The notes: generated by a model not told the origin, from the letters alone. Counted from the stretch's first letter, positions 53,392 to 64,000 are shown. The stretch: DNA of 64,000 nt from Streptomyces sp. PTY087I2 (GCF_001687325.1 NZ_LZRD01000004.1:185186-249185), one strand, 5' to 3'. Translations and numbers: made by a program.

Positions 53392-54813
53392 GTGACCAGC
53401 AGCACAGCGAACGGACCCGAGTCCGGGGCGAGGGCGGCCCACCCGGAGCACCTCGGCCACGTCATCTTCATCACCGCGGCCGCGGCGATGGGCGGCTTCC
53501 TCTTCGGCTACGACAGCTCCGTCATCAACGGCGCCGTCGAGGCGATCCGCGACCGGTACGACATCGGCTCCGGAACGCTCGCCCAGGTCATCGCCATCGC
53601 GCTGATCGGCTGTGCGATCGGCGCCGCCACCGCCGGCCGGACCGCGGACCGGATCGGCCGCATCCGCTGCATGCAGATCGCCTCGGTGCTCTTCACCGCC
53701 AGCGCGATCGGCTCCGCACTGCCGTTCGCGCTCTGGGACCTGGCGATGTGGCGCATCATCGGCGGCTTCGCCATCGGCATGGCGTCCGTGATCGGCCCGG
53801 CCTACATCGCCGAGGTCTCCCCGCCCGCCTACCGCGGCCGGCTCGGCTCCTTCCAGCAGGCCGCGATCGTCATCGGCATCGCCGTCTCCCAGCTGGTCAA
53901 CTACGCCGTCCTCCAGATCGCCGACGGCGATCAGCGCGGCGAGATCCTGGGCCTGGAGGCCTGGCAGTGGATGCTCGGCGTGATGGTCGTCCCGGCCATC
54001 CTGTACGGGCTCCTCTCCTTCGCCATCCCCGAGTCCCCCCGCTTCCTCATCTCGGTCGGCAAGAAGGCCGAGGCCCGCAAGATCCTCGAAGAGGTCGAGG
54101 GCGACAAGATCGACCTCGACGCGCGCGTCACCGAGATCGAGACGGCCATGCACCGCGAGCACAAGTCCTCCTTCAAGGACCTGCTCGGCAACCGCTTCTT
54201 CTTCCTGCCGATCGTCTGGGTCGGCATCGGCCTCTCGATGTTCCAGCAGCTCGTCGGCATCAACGTGGCGTTCTACTACTCGGCGACGCTGTGGCAGTCC
54301 GTCGGCATCGACCCGACCGACTCGTTCTTCTACTCGTTCACCACCTCGATCATCAACATCATCGGCACGGTGATCGCGATGGTGCTGGTCGACCGGGTGG
54401 GCCGCAGGCCGCTCGCCCTCGTCGGCTCCGTCGGTATGGCGGTCGCGCTCGCCGTCGAGGCCTGGGCCTTCTCCGCCGATCTGGTCGACGGCAAGCTCCC
54501 CACCGCCCAGGGCGCCACGGCGCTGGTCGCCGCCCACGTCTTCGTGCTCTTCTTCGCCCTGTCGTGGGGTGTCGTCGTCTGGGTCTTCCTGGGCGAGATG
54601 TTCCCGAACCGCCTGCGCGCCGCCGCCCTCGGTGTGGCCGTCTTCGCGCAGTGGATGGCCAACTGGGCGATCACCGCCAGCTTCCCGAGCCTGGCCGACT
54701 GGAACCTCTCGGGGACGTACATCATCTACGCCTGCTTCGCCGTGCTCTCGATCCCCTTCGTGCTCAAGTTCGTGAAGGAGACCAAGGGCAAAACGCTGGA
54801 GGAGATGGGCTGA
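53392..54813 (+). CDS. glcP: MFS sugar (glucose) permease GlcP
   Basis: A 473-residue sugar-porter-family transporter with twelve predicted membrane helices. Signatures are GGFLFGYDSSVINGAV (helix 1), GRTADRIGRI (loop 2-3), PESPRFL (end of helix 6), QQLVGINVAFYYS (helix 7, sugar-binding) and VDRVGRRPL (loop 8-9). In S. coelicolor the gene at this position (SCO5578, from memory) is glcP1, the main proton-driven glucose uptake system, induced by glucose. GTG 53392 follows CAGGAG; an upstream in-frame extension lacks support. It converges with the oxidoreductase gene at a shared terminator. Confidence 0.9.
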   Translation: MTSSTANGPESGARAAHPEHLGHVIFITAAAAMGGFLFGYDSSVINGAVEAIRDRYDIGSGTLAQVIAIALIGCAIGAATAGRTADRIGRIRCMQIASVLFTASAIGSALPFALWDLAMWRIIGGFAIGMASVIGPAYIAEVSPPAYRGRLGSFQQAAIVIGIAVSQLVNYAVLQIADGDQRGEILGLEAWQWMLGVMVVPAILYGLLSFAIPESPRFLISVGKKAEARKILEEVEGDKIDLDARVTEIETAMHREHKSSFKDLLGNRFFFLPIVWVGIGLSMFQQLVGINVAFYYSATLWQSVGIDPTDSFFYSFTTSIINIIGTVIAMVLVDRVGRRPLALVGSVGMAVALAVEAWAFSADLVDGKLPTAQGATALVAAHVFVLFFALSWGVVVWVFLGEMFPNRLRAAALGVAVFAQWMANWAITASFPSLADWNLSGTYIIYACFAVLSIPFVLKFVKETKGKTLEEMG

Positions 54814-54866
54814 CCCCCCCCGTACTGGAGGAGACGGGCCCATCCCCGCTGCCCCTCTCCTCTTCA

Positions 54867-54904
54867 CCGACGGCCCCGGCTCACCCTTGAGCCGGGGCCG
54901 TCGG
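54867..54904. terminator. 17-bp terminator shared by convergent genes
   Basis: The arms 54867-54883 and 54888-54904 are exact complements around the loop CCCT. The stop codon of the minus-strand oxidoreductase gene (54881-54883) lies in the stem, so the terminator is partly coding. Confidence 0.8.
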
Positions 54905-55867
54905 CCTTTCCCGTGCCACCGCCTCGCAGAACAGCCGCAGGCTCCGCCACCCCTCCTCCACCGGCATTCCGCCGCACAGCGGATGCAGCACCAGGCTCTC
55001 CGCCCCCAGGCCCGCCAGTTCGTCCGGCGTGACGATCCGGTACACCCCCTCCTCGCGCAGCTCCGCCACCGTCGTCGCCGCCGAGCGCACCGCCGAGCGG
55101 ATGTCCTTGGACTGCCAGGAGGCGTACGTCCGCGCCTCGTGCAGCAGGTGCTCCCCGTACAGCGCCCACGTCCGCTCCGGGTCGTCCGAGACATGCAGCA
55201 GCGGGGTGCGCTCCGCGGGCATCATGCAGAAGCCCTCCGTCCCGTGCTCGGCGCACTGCTCCCGGTAGTACGCCTCCAGCTCCGGCAGATGCGCGCTCGG
55301 GAACAGCGGCAGCCCCAGCCGGGCCGCCCGCCGCGCCGCCGCCCGTGAGCTGCCGCCGACCAACAGCATCGGGTGCGGCCGCGTGTACGGGCGCGGGGTG
55401 ACGCGTACCGTACGGCCCCGGTACGGGAACGGCTCCCCGGTCCACGCCGCCAGCAGCGTCTCCAGCAGCTCGTCCTGGAGCCTGCCGCGCCGGCCCCACT
55501 CGACCCCGGCCCGCTCGTACTCCTCCGGGCGGTAGCCGATCCCCGCCACCGTCACCAGCCGGCCCGCGCTCAGCAGGTCCAGCACGGCGATGTCCTCCGC
55601 GAGCCGCAGCGGATCGTGCAGCGGCCCGATGATCGCCGAGACGGTCACCGCGATCCGGCGGGTGGCGCCGAAGACCGCTCCGGCGAAGGTGAACGGGGAG
55701 GGCAGCCAGGAGTTCGCCACCCCGTGGTGCTCCTCGGTCTGCACCGTGTCGACCCCGTGCTCGTCCGCGTACGCCGCCATCTCCAGGGCGGCGCGGTAGC
55801 GGGCCGAGAGTGATTGCGGGGTGGCGTCGGGCTCGACGAGATTGAACCGGACCACTGTGAAGGCCAT
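54881..55867 (-). CDS. Luciferase-like (LLM) flavin-dependent oxidoreductase
   Basis: A 328-residue bacterial-luciferase-like monooxygenase fold: FTVVRFNLVEPDATP, ADEHGVDTVQTEEHHGVANSWLPSPFTFAGAVFGATRRIAV, and GIGYRPEEYERAGV. The substrate and whether the cofactor is FMN or F420 cannot be decided here; an F420 enzyme is possible as the window also encodes cofC. The C-terminal codons are part of a terminator hairpin. ATG 55867 is preceded by GAAGGGA. Confidence 0.85.
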   Translation of the reverse strand: MAFTVVRFNLVEPDATPQSLSARYRAALEMAAYADEHGVDTVQTEEHHGVANSWLPSPFTFAGAVFGATRRIAVTVSAIIGPLHDPLRLAEDIAVLDLLSAGRLVTVAGIGYRPEEYERAGVEWGRRGRLQDELLETLLAAWTGEPFPYRGRTVRVTPRPYTRPHPMLLVGGSSRAAARRAARLGLPLFPSAHLPELEAYYREQCAEHGTEGFCMMPAERTPLLHVSDDPERTWALYGEHLLHEARTYASWQSKDIRSAVRSAATTVAELREEGVYRIVTPDELAGLGAESLVLHPLCGGMPVEEGWRSLRLFCEAVARERPTAPAQG

Positions 55868-56087
55868 CGGGGGCGTCCCTTCGCCGGAGCGGGCAGACGG
55901 GCGGCTGAACGGGCAGGCGGGCGGGCGACGGTGCGATCGGGCGGCCGCACCGTACCTGACGAGGCGTCAGAAGTGTAGGGGCTCGTGCCCGTATTGCGGC
56001 CAAAAGGTGCATAGGGGGCCCGCCGGATCGCCGGGGGACTGCCGGGGCAGCGCCCGCGGGACGGCCGTGGCCGATACTGGACGGGTT

Positions 56088-57302
56088 ATGGAACTCGTCG
56101 AAATCGTCATCCTCGCTGTAGTCATCGCCCTGGTCGCTGTCGGCCTGGTCGGCGGGCTCGTGGTCGGCAGCCGCAAGAAGAAGCAGCTGCCGCCCCCGCC
56201 GCCGAGCACGCCGACCATCACCCCTCCCGCCGAACCGCAGGTCGGCGAGGAGGCCGAGACGCCGCGCGACGAAGCGCGGCGCACCATCGACGAAGTCGGC
56301 CTCCCGGACGCCACCGCGCCCGTGGAGGAGGAGGCTCCGGTCGCCGAGGCCCCCGAGGCCCCCGCGCTGGAGATCCCCGAGCCCACCGCCGGCCGGCTCG
56401 TCCGCCTGCGGGCCCGGCTCGCCCGCTCGCAGAACTCGCTCGGCAAGGGGCTCCTCACCCTGCTCTCCCGGGACAACCTCGACGAGGACACCTGGGAGGA
56501 GATCGAGGACACGCTCCTCACCGCCGACGTCGGCGTCGCCCCCACCCAGGAACTGGTCGAGCGGCTCCGTGAGCGCGTCCGTGTGCTCGGCACCCGTACC
56601 CCGGAAGAGCTGCGCACCCTGCTCCGCGAGGAGCTGATCACCCTGCTCGGCCCGGACCTCGACCGCGAGGTCAAGACCGAGGGCGGCGCGGAGACCCCCG
56701 GCGTCGTCATGGTCGTCGGCGTCAACGGCACCGGCAAGACCACCACCACCGGCAAGCTGGCCCGGGTGCTCGTCGCCGACGGCCGCAGCGTGGTGCTCGG
56801 CGCGGCCGACACCTTCCGCGCCGCCGCCGCCGACCAGCTCCAGACCTGGGGCGAGCGCGTCGGGGCCCGTACGGTCCGGGGCCCCGAGGGCGGCGACCCG
56901 GCGTCGATCGCCTACGACGCGGTCAAGGAAGGCATCGCCGAGGGCGCGGACGTCGTGCTCATCGACACCGCCGGCCGGCTGCACACCAAGACCGGCCTCA
57001 TGGACGAGCTGGGCAAGGTCAAGCGCGTCGTGGAGAAGCACGGCCCGCTGGACGAGGTGCTGCTCGTCCTCGACGCCACCACCGGACAGAACGGTCTCGT
57101 CCAGGCCCGGGTCTTCGCGGAGGTCGTGGACATCACCGGCATCGTCCTCACCAAGCTCGACGGCACCGCCAAGGGCGGCATCGTCATCGCGGTCCAGCGC
57201 GAGCTGGGCGTACCCGTGAAGCTGATCGGCCTCGGCGAGGGGCCGGACGACCTCGCCCCGTTCGAGCCGGGCGCCTTCGTGGACGCCCTGATCGGCGACT
57301 GA
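56088..57302 (+). CDS. ftsY: Signal recognition particle receptor FtsY
   Basis: A 404-residue SRP receptor GTPase. Residues 5-26 form a membrane helix (VEIVILAVVIALVAVGLVGGLV), as in other actinobacterial FtsY. A Pro/Glu-rich linker (30-105) is followed by the NG domain: GVNGTGKTTT (210-219), DTAGR (293-297) and TKLDG (355-359). It docks ribosome-SRP complexes at the membrane. ATG 56088 is the only start that gives the helix. A large hairpin follows the stop. Confidence 0.95.
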   Translation: MELVEIVILAVVIALVAVGLVGGLVVGSRKKKQLPPPPPSTPTITPPAEPQVGEEAETPRDEARRTIDEVGLPDATAPVEEEAPVAEAPEAPALEIPEPTAGRLVRLRARLARSQNSLGKGLLTLLSRDNLDEDTWEEIEDTLLTADVGVAPTQELVERLRERVRVLGTRTPEELRTLLREELITLLGPDLDREVKTEGGAETPGVVMVVGVNGTGKTTTTGKLARVLVADGRSVVLGAADTFRAAAADQLQTWGERVGARTVRGPEGGDPASIAYDAVKEGIAEGADVVLIDTAGRLHTKTGLMDELGKVKRVVEKHGPLDEVLLVLDATTGQNGLVQARVFAEVVDITGIVLTKLDGTAKGGIVIAVQRELGVPVKLIGLGEGPDDLAPFEPGAFVDALIGD

Positions 57303-57321
57303 ACCGCCCCGCACCCGGTAC

Positions 57322-57367
57322 GGCGGACGGGCGGCGGCTCCTTCGAGGAGCCCGCCGCCCGTCCGCC
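57322..57367. terminator. Large ftsY terminator
   Basis: A stem of about 20 bp with one bulged C and loop TTCGA (GGCGGACGGGCGGCGGCTCC pairs with 57347-57367). It lies between convergent ftsY and the prim-pol-like gene. Confidence 0.75.
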
Positions 57368-57380
57368 GTTTCCGTGACCT

Positions 57381-58028
57381 CTACGAGCGGTGGCAGACGT
57401 ACGCCAGCGTCCCCAGCAGCAGTCGCGCCTGCGGGGGAGCGGCCGCCGTGTCCAGCACCGGGGGCCGCAGCCAGCGGACCGGGCCGAGGCCGCCGAGGTC
57501 GGACGGCGGGGCGGTGATGTGCGTCCCCGGGCCCAGGGCGCGCAGATCCAGGCCCGCGTCGTCCCAGCCCATCCGGTAGAGCAGCTCGGGCAGCTCGGCG
57601 GCGGCCCCGGGGGCGACGAAGAACTGCGCCCGCCCGGTCGGCGTCACCGTGACCGGGCCCAGCGGCAGCCCCATCCGCTCCATCCGCACCAGCGCCCGCC
57701 GCCCGGCCTGCTCCACGACGTCCAGGACGTCGAAGGAGCGGCCCACCGGCAGCAGCATCGCGGCGCCCGGTGTCTGCGCCCAGGCGTCCGCCGCGCGGTC
57801 CAGGCCGGTGCCCGCCGGAACCTCCTGGGCGAAGTGCAGCGGGTGGGCGCCGGGGGAGGGGCACACCGGATCGCCGCACGAGCAGGCGCCGGCCTCGGCC
57901 CGTGCCCCGGGCGCCACCGCCCAGCCCCACAGCCCTGTGTACTCGGCCACCGCCGTGCCCTCGGTGCCGCGGTGGCGTCGCCGCGCACCGGATCGCATCT
58001 CCCGGATGCCGCCGATCGTGAAGCCCAT
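57381..58028 (-). CDS. Prim-pol-like (bifunctional DNA primase/polymerase N-terminal) protein
   Basis: A 215-residue protein resembling the many small Streptomyces proteins annotated as bifunctional DNA primase/polymerase. It has a Cys/His cluster CSCGDPVCPSPGAHPLHF (about 49-66), LLPVGRSFDVLDV and a C-terminal WLRPPVL segment. The catalytic aspartate pattern of true prim-pols is not clearly complete, so an enzymatic role is doubtful. ATG 58028 has GGAGGGGG directly upstream. It is divergent from nsdA. Confidence 0.7.
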   Translation of the reverse strand: MGFTIGGIREMRSGARRRHRGTEGTAVAEYTGLWGWAVAPGARAEAGACSCGDPVCPSPGAHPLHFAQEVPAGTGLDRAADAWAQTPGAAMLLPVGRSFDVLDVVEQAGRRALVRMERMGLPLGPVTVTPTGRAQFFVAPGAAAELPELLYRMGWDDAGLDLRALGPGTHITAPPSDLGGLGPVRWLRPPVLDTAAAPPQARLLLGTLAYVCHRS

Positions 58029-58456
58029 GCCCCCTCCAACGGGTCCGGCTCGCCGGTGGTTACGACCCGCGTCGCTCGGGTAACCCTCCGTCGCTGCAAC
58101 TCGATCGAGGGGCGTACGCGGTGGCACGAAAGGGAGTGCGACACGGTGTACGCGCCCCCGAGTGCTTCCGTGCGCTCGCCCTCGGTCCTGATTCCTCAAG
58201 TCAAGCGCGCGCAGCGGCAGTCGGGTTCATTCGAAGGGGTGGCGAATGGTGGCGTTTCTTCAATCCCCCTCGCGAGAGGGGTGATCGTAGGATTACCGTC
58301 GGTACACGAACTCTGGGAGTATGTGCACCCACGGGTATGCCGCAGGCAACCCGATTTCCTGTTCGAGGGCATCCAACTCCCGTACGGACAGCACCGATGC
58401 ACGGCATTCTGATAATGGTTCGCGCGATGAGGTTTCAGCGGGATGGGGGCGTTCCA
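58029..58456. promoter_or_regulatory. 428-bp divergent region upstream of nsdA
   Basis: Contains a stem-loop CCCCTC/GAGGGG with GCGA loop (58266-58281) and, shortly after, TAGGAT (58288-58293), which fits a Streptomyces -10 box, but no clear -35. No gene is supported. Confidence 0.45.
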
Positions 58457-59932
58457 GTGAGTGGCAGCGGCGCAGGCGACACGGATGCCGGAAAGCGTCC
58501 CAACGAGCAGTTGGGCTCGTGGTTCGTGCGCAGTGGCTGGTCCAAGGGCGAGCTGGCGCGCCAGGTCAACCGGCGGGCCCGGCAGATGGGCGCCCACCAC
58601 ATCAGCACCGACACCTCCCGGGTGCGGCGCTGGCTCGACGGCGAGCAGCCCCGGGAGCCGATCCCGCGCATCCTCTCCGAGCTGTTCTCGGAGCGCTTCG
58701 GCGCCGTCGTCGCCGTCGAGCAGCTCGGGCTGCGCACCGCCCACCAGTCACCCTCGGTGGCTGGCGTCGACCTGCCCTGGGCCGGCCCGCAGACCGTCGC
58801 CCTGCTCAGCGAGTTCTCCCGCAGCGACCTGATGCTCGCCCGGCGCGGCTTCCTCGGCAGCTCGCTGGCGCTGGCCGCGGGGCCCGCGCTCATCGAGCCG
58901 ATGCAGCGCTGGCTGGTGCCCGTCCCCGTGCAGGGGACCGGCGAACCGGAGGCCCCGGCCGCCGACCACCGTCCCTCCCGGCTCTCCCGGCCCGAGCTGG
59001 ACCTGCTGGAGTCGACCACCGCGATGTTCCGGCAGTGGGACGCCCAGTGCGGCGGCGGACTACGCCGCAAGGCCGTCGTCGGGCAGCTGCACGAGGTCAC
59101 CGACCTGCTCCAGGAACCCCAGCCGGGCCCCACCGCCCAGCGGCTCTTCCGCTGCGCCGCCGAACTGGCCGAGCTGGCGGGCTGGATGAGCTACGACGTC
59201 GGCCTCCAGCCCACCGCCCAGAAGTACTTCGTGCTCGCCCTGCACGCCGCCAAGGAGGCCGGCGACAAACCGCTCGGCAGCTACATCCTCTCCAGCATGA
59301 GCCGCCAGATGATCCACCTGGGCCGCCCCGACGACGCCCTGGAGCTGATCCACCTCGCGCAGTACGGCAGCCGCGACTGTGCCACCTCCCGTACGCAGGC
59401 CATGCTGTATGCGATGGAGGCCCGCGCCTACGCCAACATGGGCCAGCCCAGCAAGTGCAAGCGGGCCGTCCGGATGGCCGAGGACACCTTCCTGGACGCC
59501 GGACTCGACGGCGAGCCCGAGCCCGACTGGATCCGCTTCTTCTCCGAGGCCGAGCTGAACGGCGAGAACGCCCACTCCTACCGCGACCTGGCCTATGTCG
59601 CCGGCCGCAGCCCCACCTACGCCTCGCTCGCCGAACCCGTCATGGAGAAGGCCGTCGAACTGTTCGGCGAGGACGACGAGCACCAGCGCTCCTACGCGCT
59701 CAACCTCATCGGCATGGCCACCGTCCATCTCCTCCAGCGCGAGCCGGAGCAGTCCACCGTGCTCGCCGGACAGGCCCTGAAGATCGCCAAGAAGGTCCGC
59801 TCCGAGCGGGTCAACACCCGCCTGCGCAAGACCGTCGACACCGCTGCCAGGGACTTCGGCGATGTCGCCGACGTCGCCCGGCTCACCGAGCTGCTGCACG
59901 AACAGCTGCCGGAGACCGCCGAAGCGGTCTGA
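58457..59932 (+). CDS. nsdA: Developmental/antibiotic regulator NsdA
   Basis: A 491-residue protein matching NsdA, a negative regulator of sporulation and antibiotic production in Streptomyces (SCO5582 from memory). The N-terminal region (LGSWFVRSGWSKGELARQVNRRARQMGAHHISTDTSRVRRWLDGEQPREP) looks like a helix-turn-helix-type domain. A hydrophobic patch (FLGSSLALAAGPALIEP) follows, and the C-terminal 300 residues are TPR-like helical repeats. Start GTG 58457 has a G-rich upstream sequence; ATG 58427 and ATG 58415 are in frame and possible. It acts in the cytoplasm, probably with partners bound to the TPR part. Confidence 0.87.
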   Translation: MSGSGAGDTDAGKRPNEQLGSWFVRSGWSKGELARQVNRRARQMGAHHISTDTSRVRRWLDGEQPREPIPRILSELFSERFGAVVAVEQLGLRTAHQSPSVAGVDLPWAGPQTVALLSEFSRSDLMLARRGFLGSSLALAAGPALIEPMQRWLVPVPVQGTGEPEAPAADHRPSRLSRPELDLLESTTAMFRQWDAQCGGGLRRKAVVGQLHEVTDLLQEPQPGPTAQRLFRCAAELAELAGWMSYDVGLQPTAQKYFVLALHAAKEAGDKPLGSYILSSMSRQMIHLGRPDDALELIHLAQYGSRDCATSRTQAMLYAMEARAYANMGQPSKCKRAVRMAEDTFLDAGLDGEPEPDWIRFFSEAELNGENAHSYRDLAYVAGRSPTYASLAEPVMEKAVELFGEDDEHQRSYALNLIGMATVHLLQREPEQSTVLAGQALKIAKKVRSERVNTRLRKTVDTAARDFGDVADVARLTELLHEQLPETAEAV

Positions 59933-60303
59933 CCGGCACCCCCGGCCCCGGCCGCGGCGTCCCTTCCGTACACCCCGACTCGGCTCCCCCATCGCCTGGT
60001 CACACGGAGGGTCGCCGTGGCCGGTTTCATGCTTTCCGGGCCCAGGACCGGCCCCTCGGGCGTTTCAACCGCGCCGTATGCGGCGTGCGCTGCATGGTAG
60101 GCAGCGCACCGGACGCGCCACCCCGGATTCATTCGGCCGTAACACGCGATCCCTCTTCGTCACGCTCGCGAAACATCGTGCGGCATCCCATGAAACGGCC
60201 CTGGGTCAACCTCGTGGCTCATAACCGGCCCGCACCTGTTCCCCCAGTGGTCCCGCAGCATTCCCCCGCACGCCGCGGCCGCACCGACGACGAGGAGACG
60301 CCG
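59933..60303. promoter_or_regulatory. Upstream region of amtB
   Basis: A 371-bp gap with the GlnR box and amtB promoter near 60159-60300. The first 200 bases hold nothing that I can recognise. Confidence 0.5.
60159..60196 (+). promoter_or_regulatory. GlnR binding box of the amtB operon
   Basis: GTCAC-n6-GAAAC-n6-CGGCA-n6-GAAAC fits the GlnR consensus (GTnAC-n6-GAAAC, twice) with exact 11-bp spacing; the third element is degenerate. GlnR activates amtB-glnK-glnD on nitrogen limitation in S. coelicolor. Confidence 0.85.
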
Positions 60304-61991
<1,688 letters not shown>

Positions 61992-62020
61992 CCGACGGCC
62001 CACGAACGGAAGGCAGCTGG

Positions 62021-64000
62021 GTGACGAGTACCGAAGTGACCACCGAAACCGAAGGCTCGGGACCCAGCGGCTACGCGGCGGCCCGGCTGCGCCTCCTCCA
62101 GCAGGAGGCGCGGTCCGGGCCGCCGCGCCGTGCGGCCCTCGCCCGCCTCACCGACGAATGGCTCACCGGCCTGTTCACCGCCGCCGCGACCCGGGCCGGG
62201 GTACGCGGCGCCGCCCTCGTCGCCGTCGGCGGCTACGGCCGCGGCGAACTCTCCCCGCGCAGCGACCTCGACCTGCTCCTGCTCCATGACGGCAGTGCCG
62301 ACGCGGCCGCGATCTCCGCCCTCGCGGACGCCGTCTGGTACCCGGTCTGGGACCTGGGCCTCGCCCTCGACCACTCCGTACGCACCCCCGGCGAAGCCCG
62401 GAGGACGGCGAGCGAGGACCTCAAGGTCCAGCTCGGCCTGCTGGACGCCCGCCCGGTCGCCGGGGACCTCGGCCTCGCCGCCGGGCTGCGCACCGCGATC
62501 CTCGCCGACTGGCGCAACCAGGCCCCCAAACGGCTCCCCGCCCTCCACGAGCTCTGCCGGGAACGCGCGGAGCGGACGGGCGAGCTCCAGTTCCTCCTGG
62601 AACCCGACCTCAAGGAGGCCCGCGGCGGCCTCCGCGACGCCACCGCCCTGCGCGCGGTCGCCGCATCCTGGGTCGCCGACGCCCCGCGTGAAGGACTCGA
62701 CCAGGCCCGCCGCACCCTCCTCGACGCCCGCGACGCCCTCCACCTCACCACCGGGCGCGCCACCGACCGCCTCGCCCTCCAGGAACAGGACCAGGTCGCC
62801 GCCGCCCTCGGCCTCCTCGACGCCGACACCCTGCTGCGCCAGGTCTACGAGGCCGCGCGCACGGTCTCGTACGCCACCGACGTCACCTGGCGCGAGGTCA
62901 ACCGGGTGCTGCGCGCCCGCTCCGCCCGCCCCAAGCTCCGCGCCCTGCTCAGCGGCGGCCTCGGCACCAAACCCACCCCCGAGCGCACCCCGCTCGCCGA
63001 CGGCGTGGTCGACGCGGACGGCGAAGTGGTCCTCGCCCGCGCCGCCCGCCCCGAACGCGACCCGGTCCTCACCCTGCGCGCCGCCGCGGCCGCCGCCGAG
63101 GCCGGACTCCCGCTCTCCCGCCACCTCGTACGCCACCTGGCGGCCACCGCCCGGCCGCTGCCGGTCCCGTGGCCCCCCGAGGCCCGCGAGGAACTGGTCA
63201 CCCTGCTCGGCGCGGGGGAGGCCACCGTCGGCGTCTGGGAGGCGCTCGAAGCGGAAGGGATCATCACCCGGCTGCTGCCCGACTGGGAACGCGTCCACTG
63301 CCGCCCCCAGCGCAACCCCGTCCACACCTGGACCGTCGACCGGCACCTCGTGGAGACCGCCGTCCGCGCCGCCTCCCTCACCCGCCGCGTCCACCGACCC
63401 GACCTCCTCCTGGTCGCCGCCCTCCTGCACGACATCGGCAAGGGCTGGCCCGGCGACCACTCCGTGGCCGGCGAGGTCATCGCCCGGGACATGGCCACCC
63501 GGATCGGCTTCGACAAGCACGACGTGGGCGTCATCGCCACCCTCGTACGCCACCATCTGCTGCTCGTCGACACCGCCACCCGGCGCGATCTCGACGACCC
63601 CGCCACCGTCCAGGCCGTCGCCGGGGCCGTCTCCAACGCCTCCACCCTGGAGCTGCTGCACGCCCTCACCGAGGCCGACGCGCTCGCCACCGGCCCCGCC
63701 GCCTGGTCCGCCTGGCGCGCCTCCCTCGTCGCCGACCTGGTCAAACGGGTCGGAGCCGTCCTCGCCGGGGAGTTCCCCGACGATCCCGACGACGAGGCCC
63801 CCAGCGCCGAGCACGAACGCCTCGCCATCGAGGCCCTGCGCACCGGCGAACCCGTCCTCGCCCTGCACACCCAGTCCGAGGAGCCCGCCGGGGACGGCGA
63901 AGTGGAACCCGTCGGCGTCGAACTCCTCATCGCCCTGCCCGACCGCCCCGGCGTCCTGCCCGCCGCCGCCGGAGTCCTCGCCCTGCACCGCCTCACCGTG
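62021..64000 (+). CDS. glnD: PII adenylyltransferase GlnD (cut by window end)
   Basis: The first 660 residues of GlnD, which modifies and unmodifies GlnK in response to nitrogen state. The nucleotidyltransferase motif is GGYGRGEL...SDLDL (70-85). The HD phosphohydrolase site is LLHDIGKG (His470-Asp471). The sequence ends at the start of the first ACT domain (VELLIALPDRPGVLPAAAGVLA). GTG 62021 follows GGAAGG and lies 29 bases after glnK. The remainder lies beyond the window. Confidence 0.93.
   Translation, partial: MTSTEVTTETEGSGPSGYAAARLRLLQQEARSGPPRRAALARLTDEWLTGLFTAAATRAGVRGAALVAVGGYGRGELSPRSDLDLLLLHDGSADAAAISALADAVWYPVWDLGLALDHSVRTPGEARRTASEDLKVQLGLLDARPVAGDLGLAAGLRTAILADWRNQAPKRLPALHELCRERAERTGELQFLLEPDLKEARGGLRDATALRAVAASWVADAPREGLDQARRTLLDARDALHLTTGRATDRLALQEQDQVAAALGLLDADTLLRQVYEAARTVSYATDVTWREVNRVLRARSARPKLRALLSGGLGTKPTPERTPLADGVVDADGEVVLARAARPERDPVLTLRAAAAAAEAGLPLSRHLVRHLAATARPLPVPWPPEAREELVTLLGAGEATVGVWEALEAEGIITRLLPDWERVHCRPQRNPVHTWTVDRHLVETAVRAASLTRRVHRPDLLLVAALLHDIGKGWPGDHSVAGEVIARDMATRIGFDKHDVGVIATLVRHHLLLVDTATRRDLDDPATVQAVAGAVSNASTLELLHALTEADALATGPAAWSAWRASLVADLVKRVGAVLAGEFPDDPDDEAPSAEHERLAIEALRTGEPVLALHTQSEEPAGDGEVEPVGVELLIALPDRPGVLPAAAGVLALHRLTV

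Overview
The window is a stretch of chromosome from a Streptomyces species. GC content is very high, GTG starts are frequent, promoters sit in relatively AT-rich gaps, and the gene order matches from memory the S. coelicolor core region around SCO5535-SCO5585. I see no rRNA, CRISPR array, insertion sequence, integrase or prophage.

Layout. Positions 1-8014 are an accessory secreted-protein block: the end of a siderophore-binding protein, a YceI protein, two small secreted cell-wall-type proteins, and a divergent pair of glycoside hydrolases (GH64 and GH101) with a perfect LacI-type palindrome between them. Positions 8278-10133 hold the acyl-CoA carboxylase subunits accB-accE. Positions 10216-20837 are two tandem, leftward 'conservons' (cvnABCD: sensor kinase, roadblock protein, DUF742 protein, small GTPase). 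Their GTPase genes share a 206-bp patch with no differences. Positions 21420-25350 carry a small peptide gene, an FAA hydrolase, gltX, a HAD hydrolase and a five-gene tRNA-Gln/tRNA-Glu array. Positions 25661-28574 are ndgR divergent from leuCD.

Positions 28679-38995 hold hupS, cofC (F420), plsC, gpsA, ddlA, a DUF3515 lipoprotein, a stand-alone Lrp-type ligand-binding protein, thiL, thiD, rpmB and a DAK/FakA-like kinase. Positions 39047-46536 hold recG, rsmD, coaD, a DivIVA-like coiled-coil protein, DUF177, rpmF, rnc (absB) and mutM. Positions 46509-54813 hold an HxlR regulator, a CAP-domain secreted protein, acyP, a small coiled-coil protein, smc and the glucose permease glcP. Positions 54881-64000 hold a luciferase-like oxidoreductase, ftsY, a prim-pol-like protein, nsdA and the nitrogen operon amtB-glnK-glnD, which is cut by the window end and preceded by a GlnR box.

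How the genes work together. Much of the window is core machinery: translation (gltX, tRNAs, rpmB, rpmF, rnc), chromosome organisation (hupS, smc), protein targeting (ftsY), DNA repair (recG, mutM), cofactors (thiL, thiD, coaD, cofC), lipid and wall precursors (accB/accE, plsC, gpsA, ddlA) and nitrogen control (amtB-glnK-glnD). Streptomyces developmental and signalling genes (conservons, ndgR, absB, nsdA) lie among them. The most interesting signals are the conversion-like patch between the conservons, several long unexplained palindromes (15296-15320, 46920-46960, 3901-3914), two genes that seem to lack a normal start codon (cofC and the DUF177 gene), and a short repeat-bearing peptide gene at 21420.
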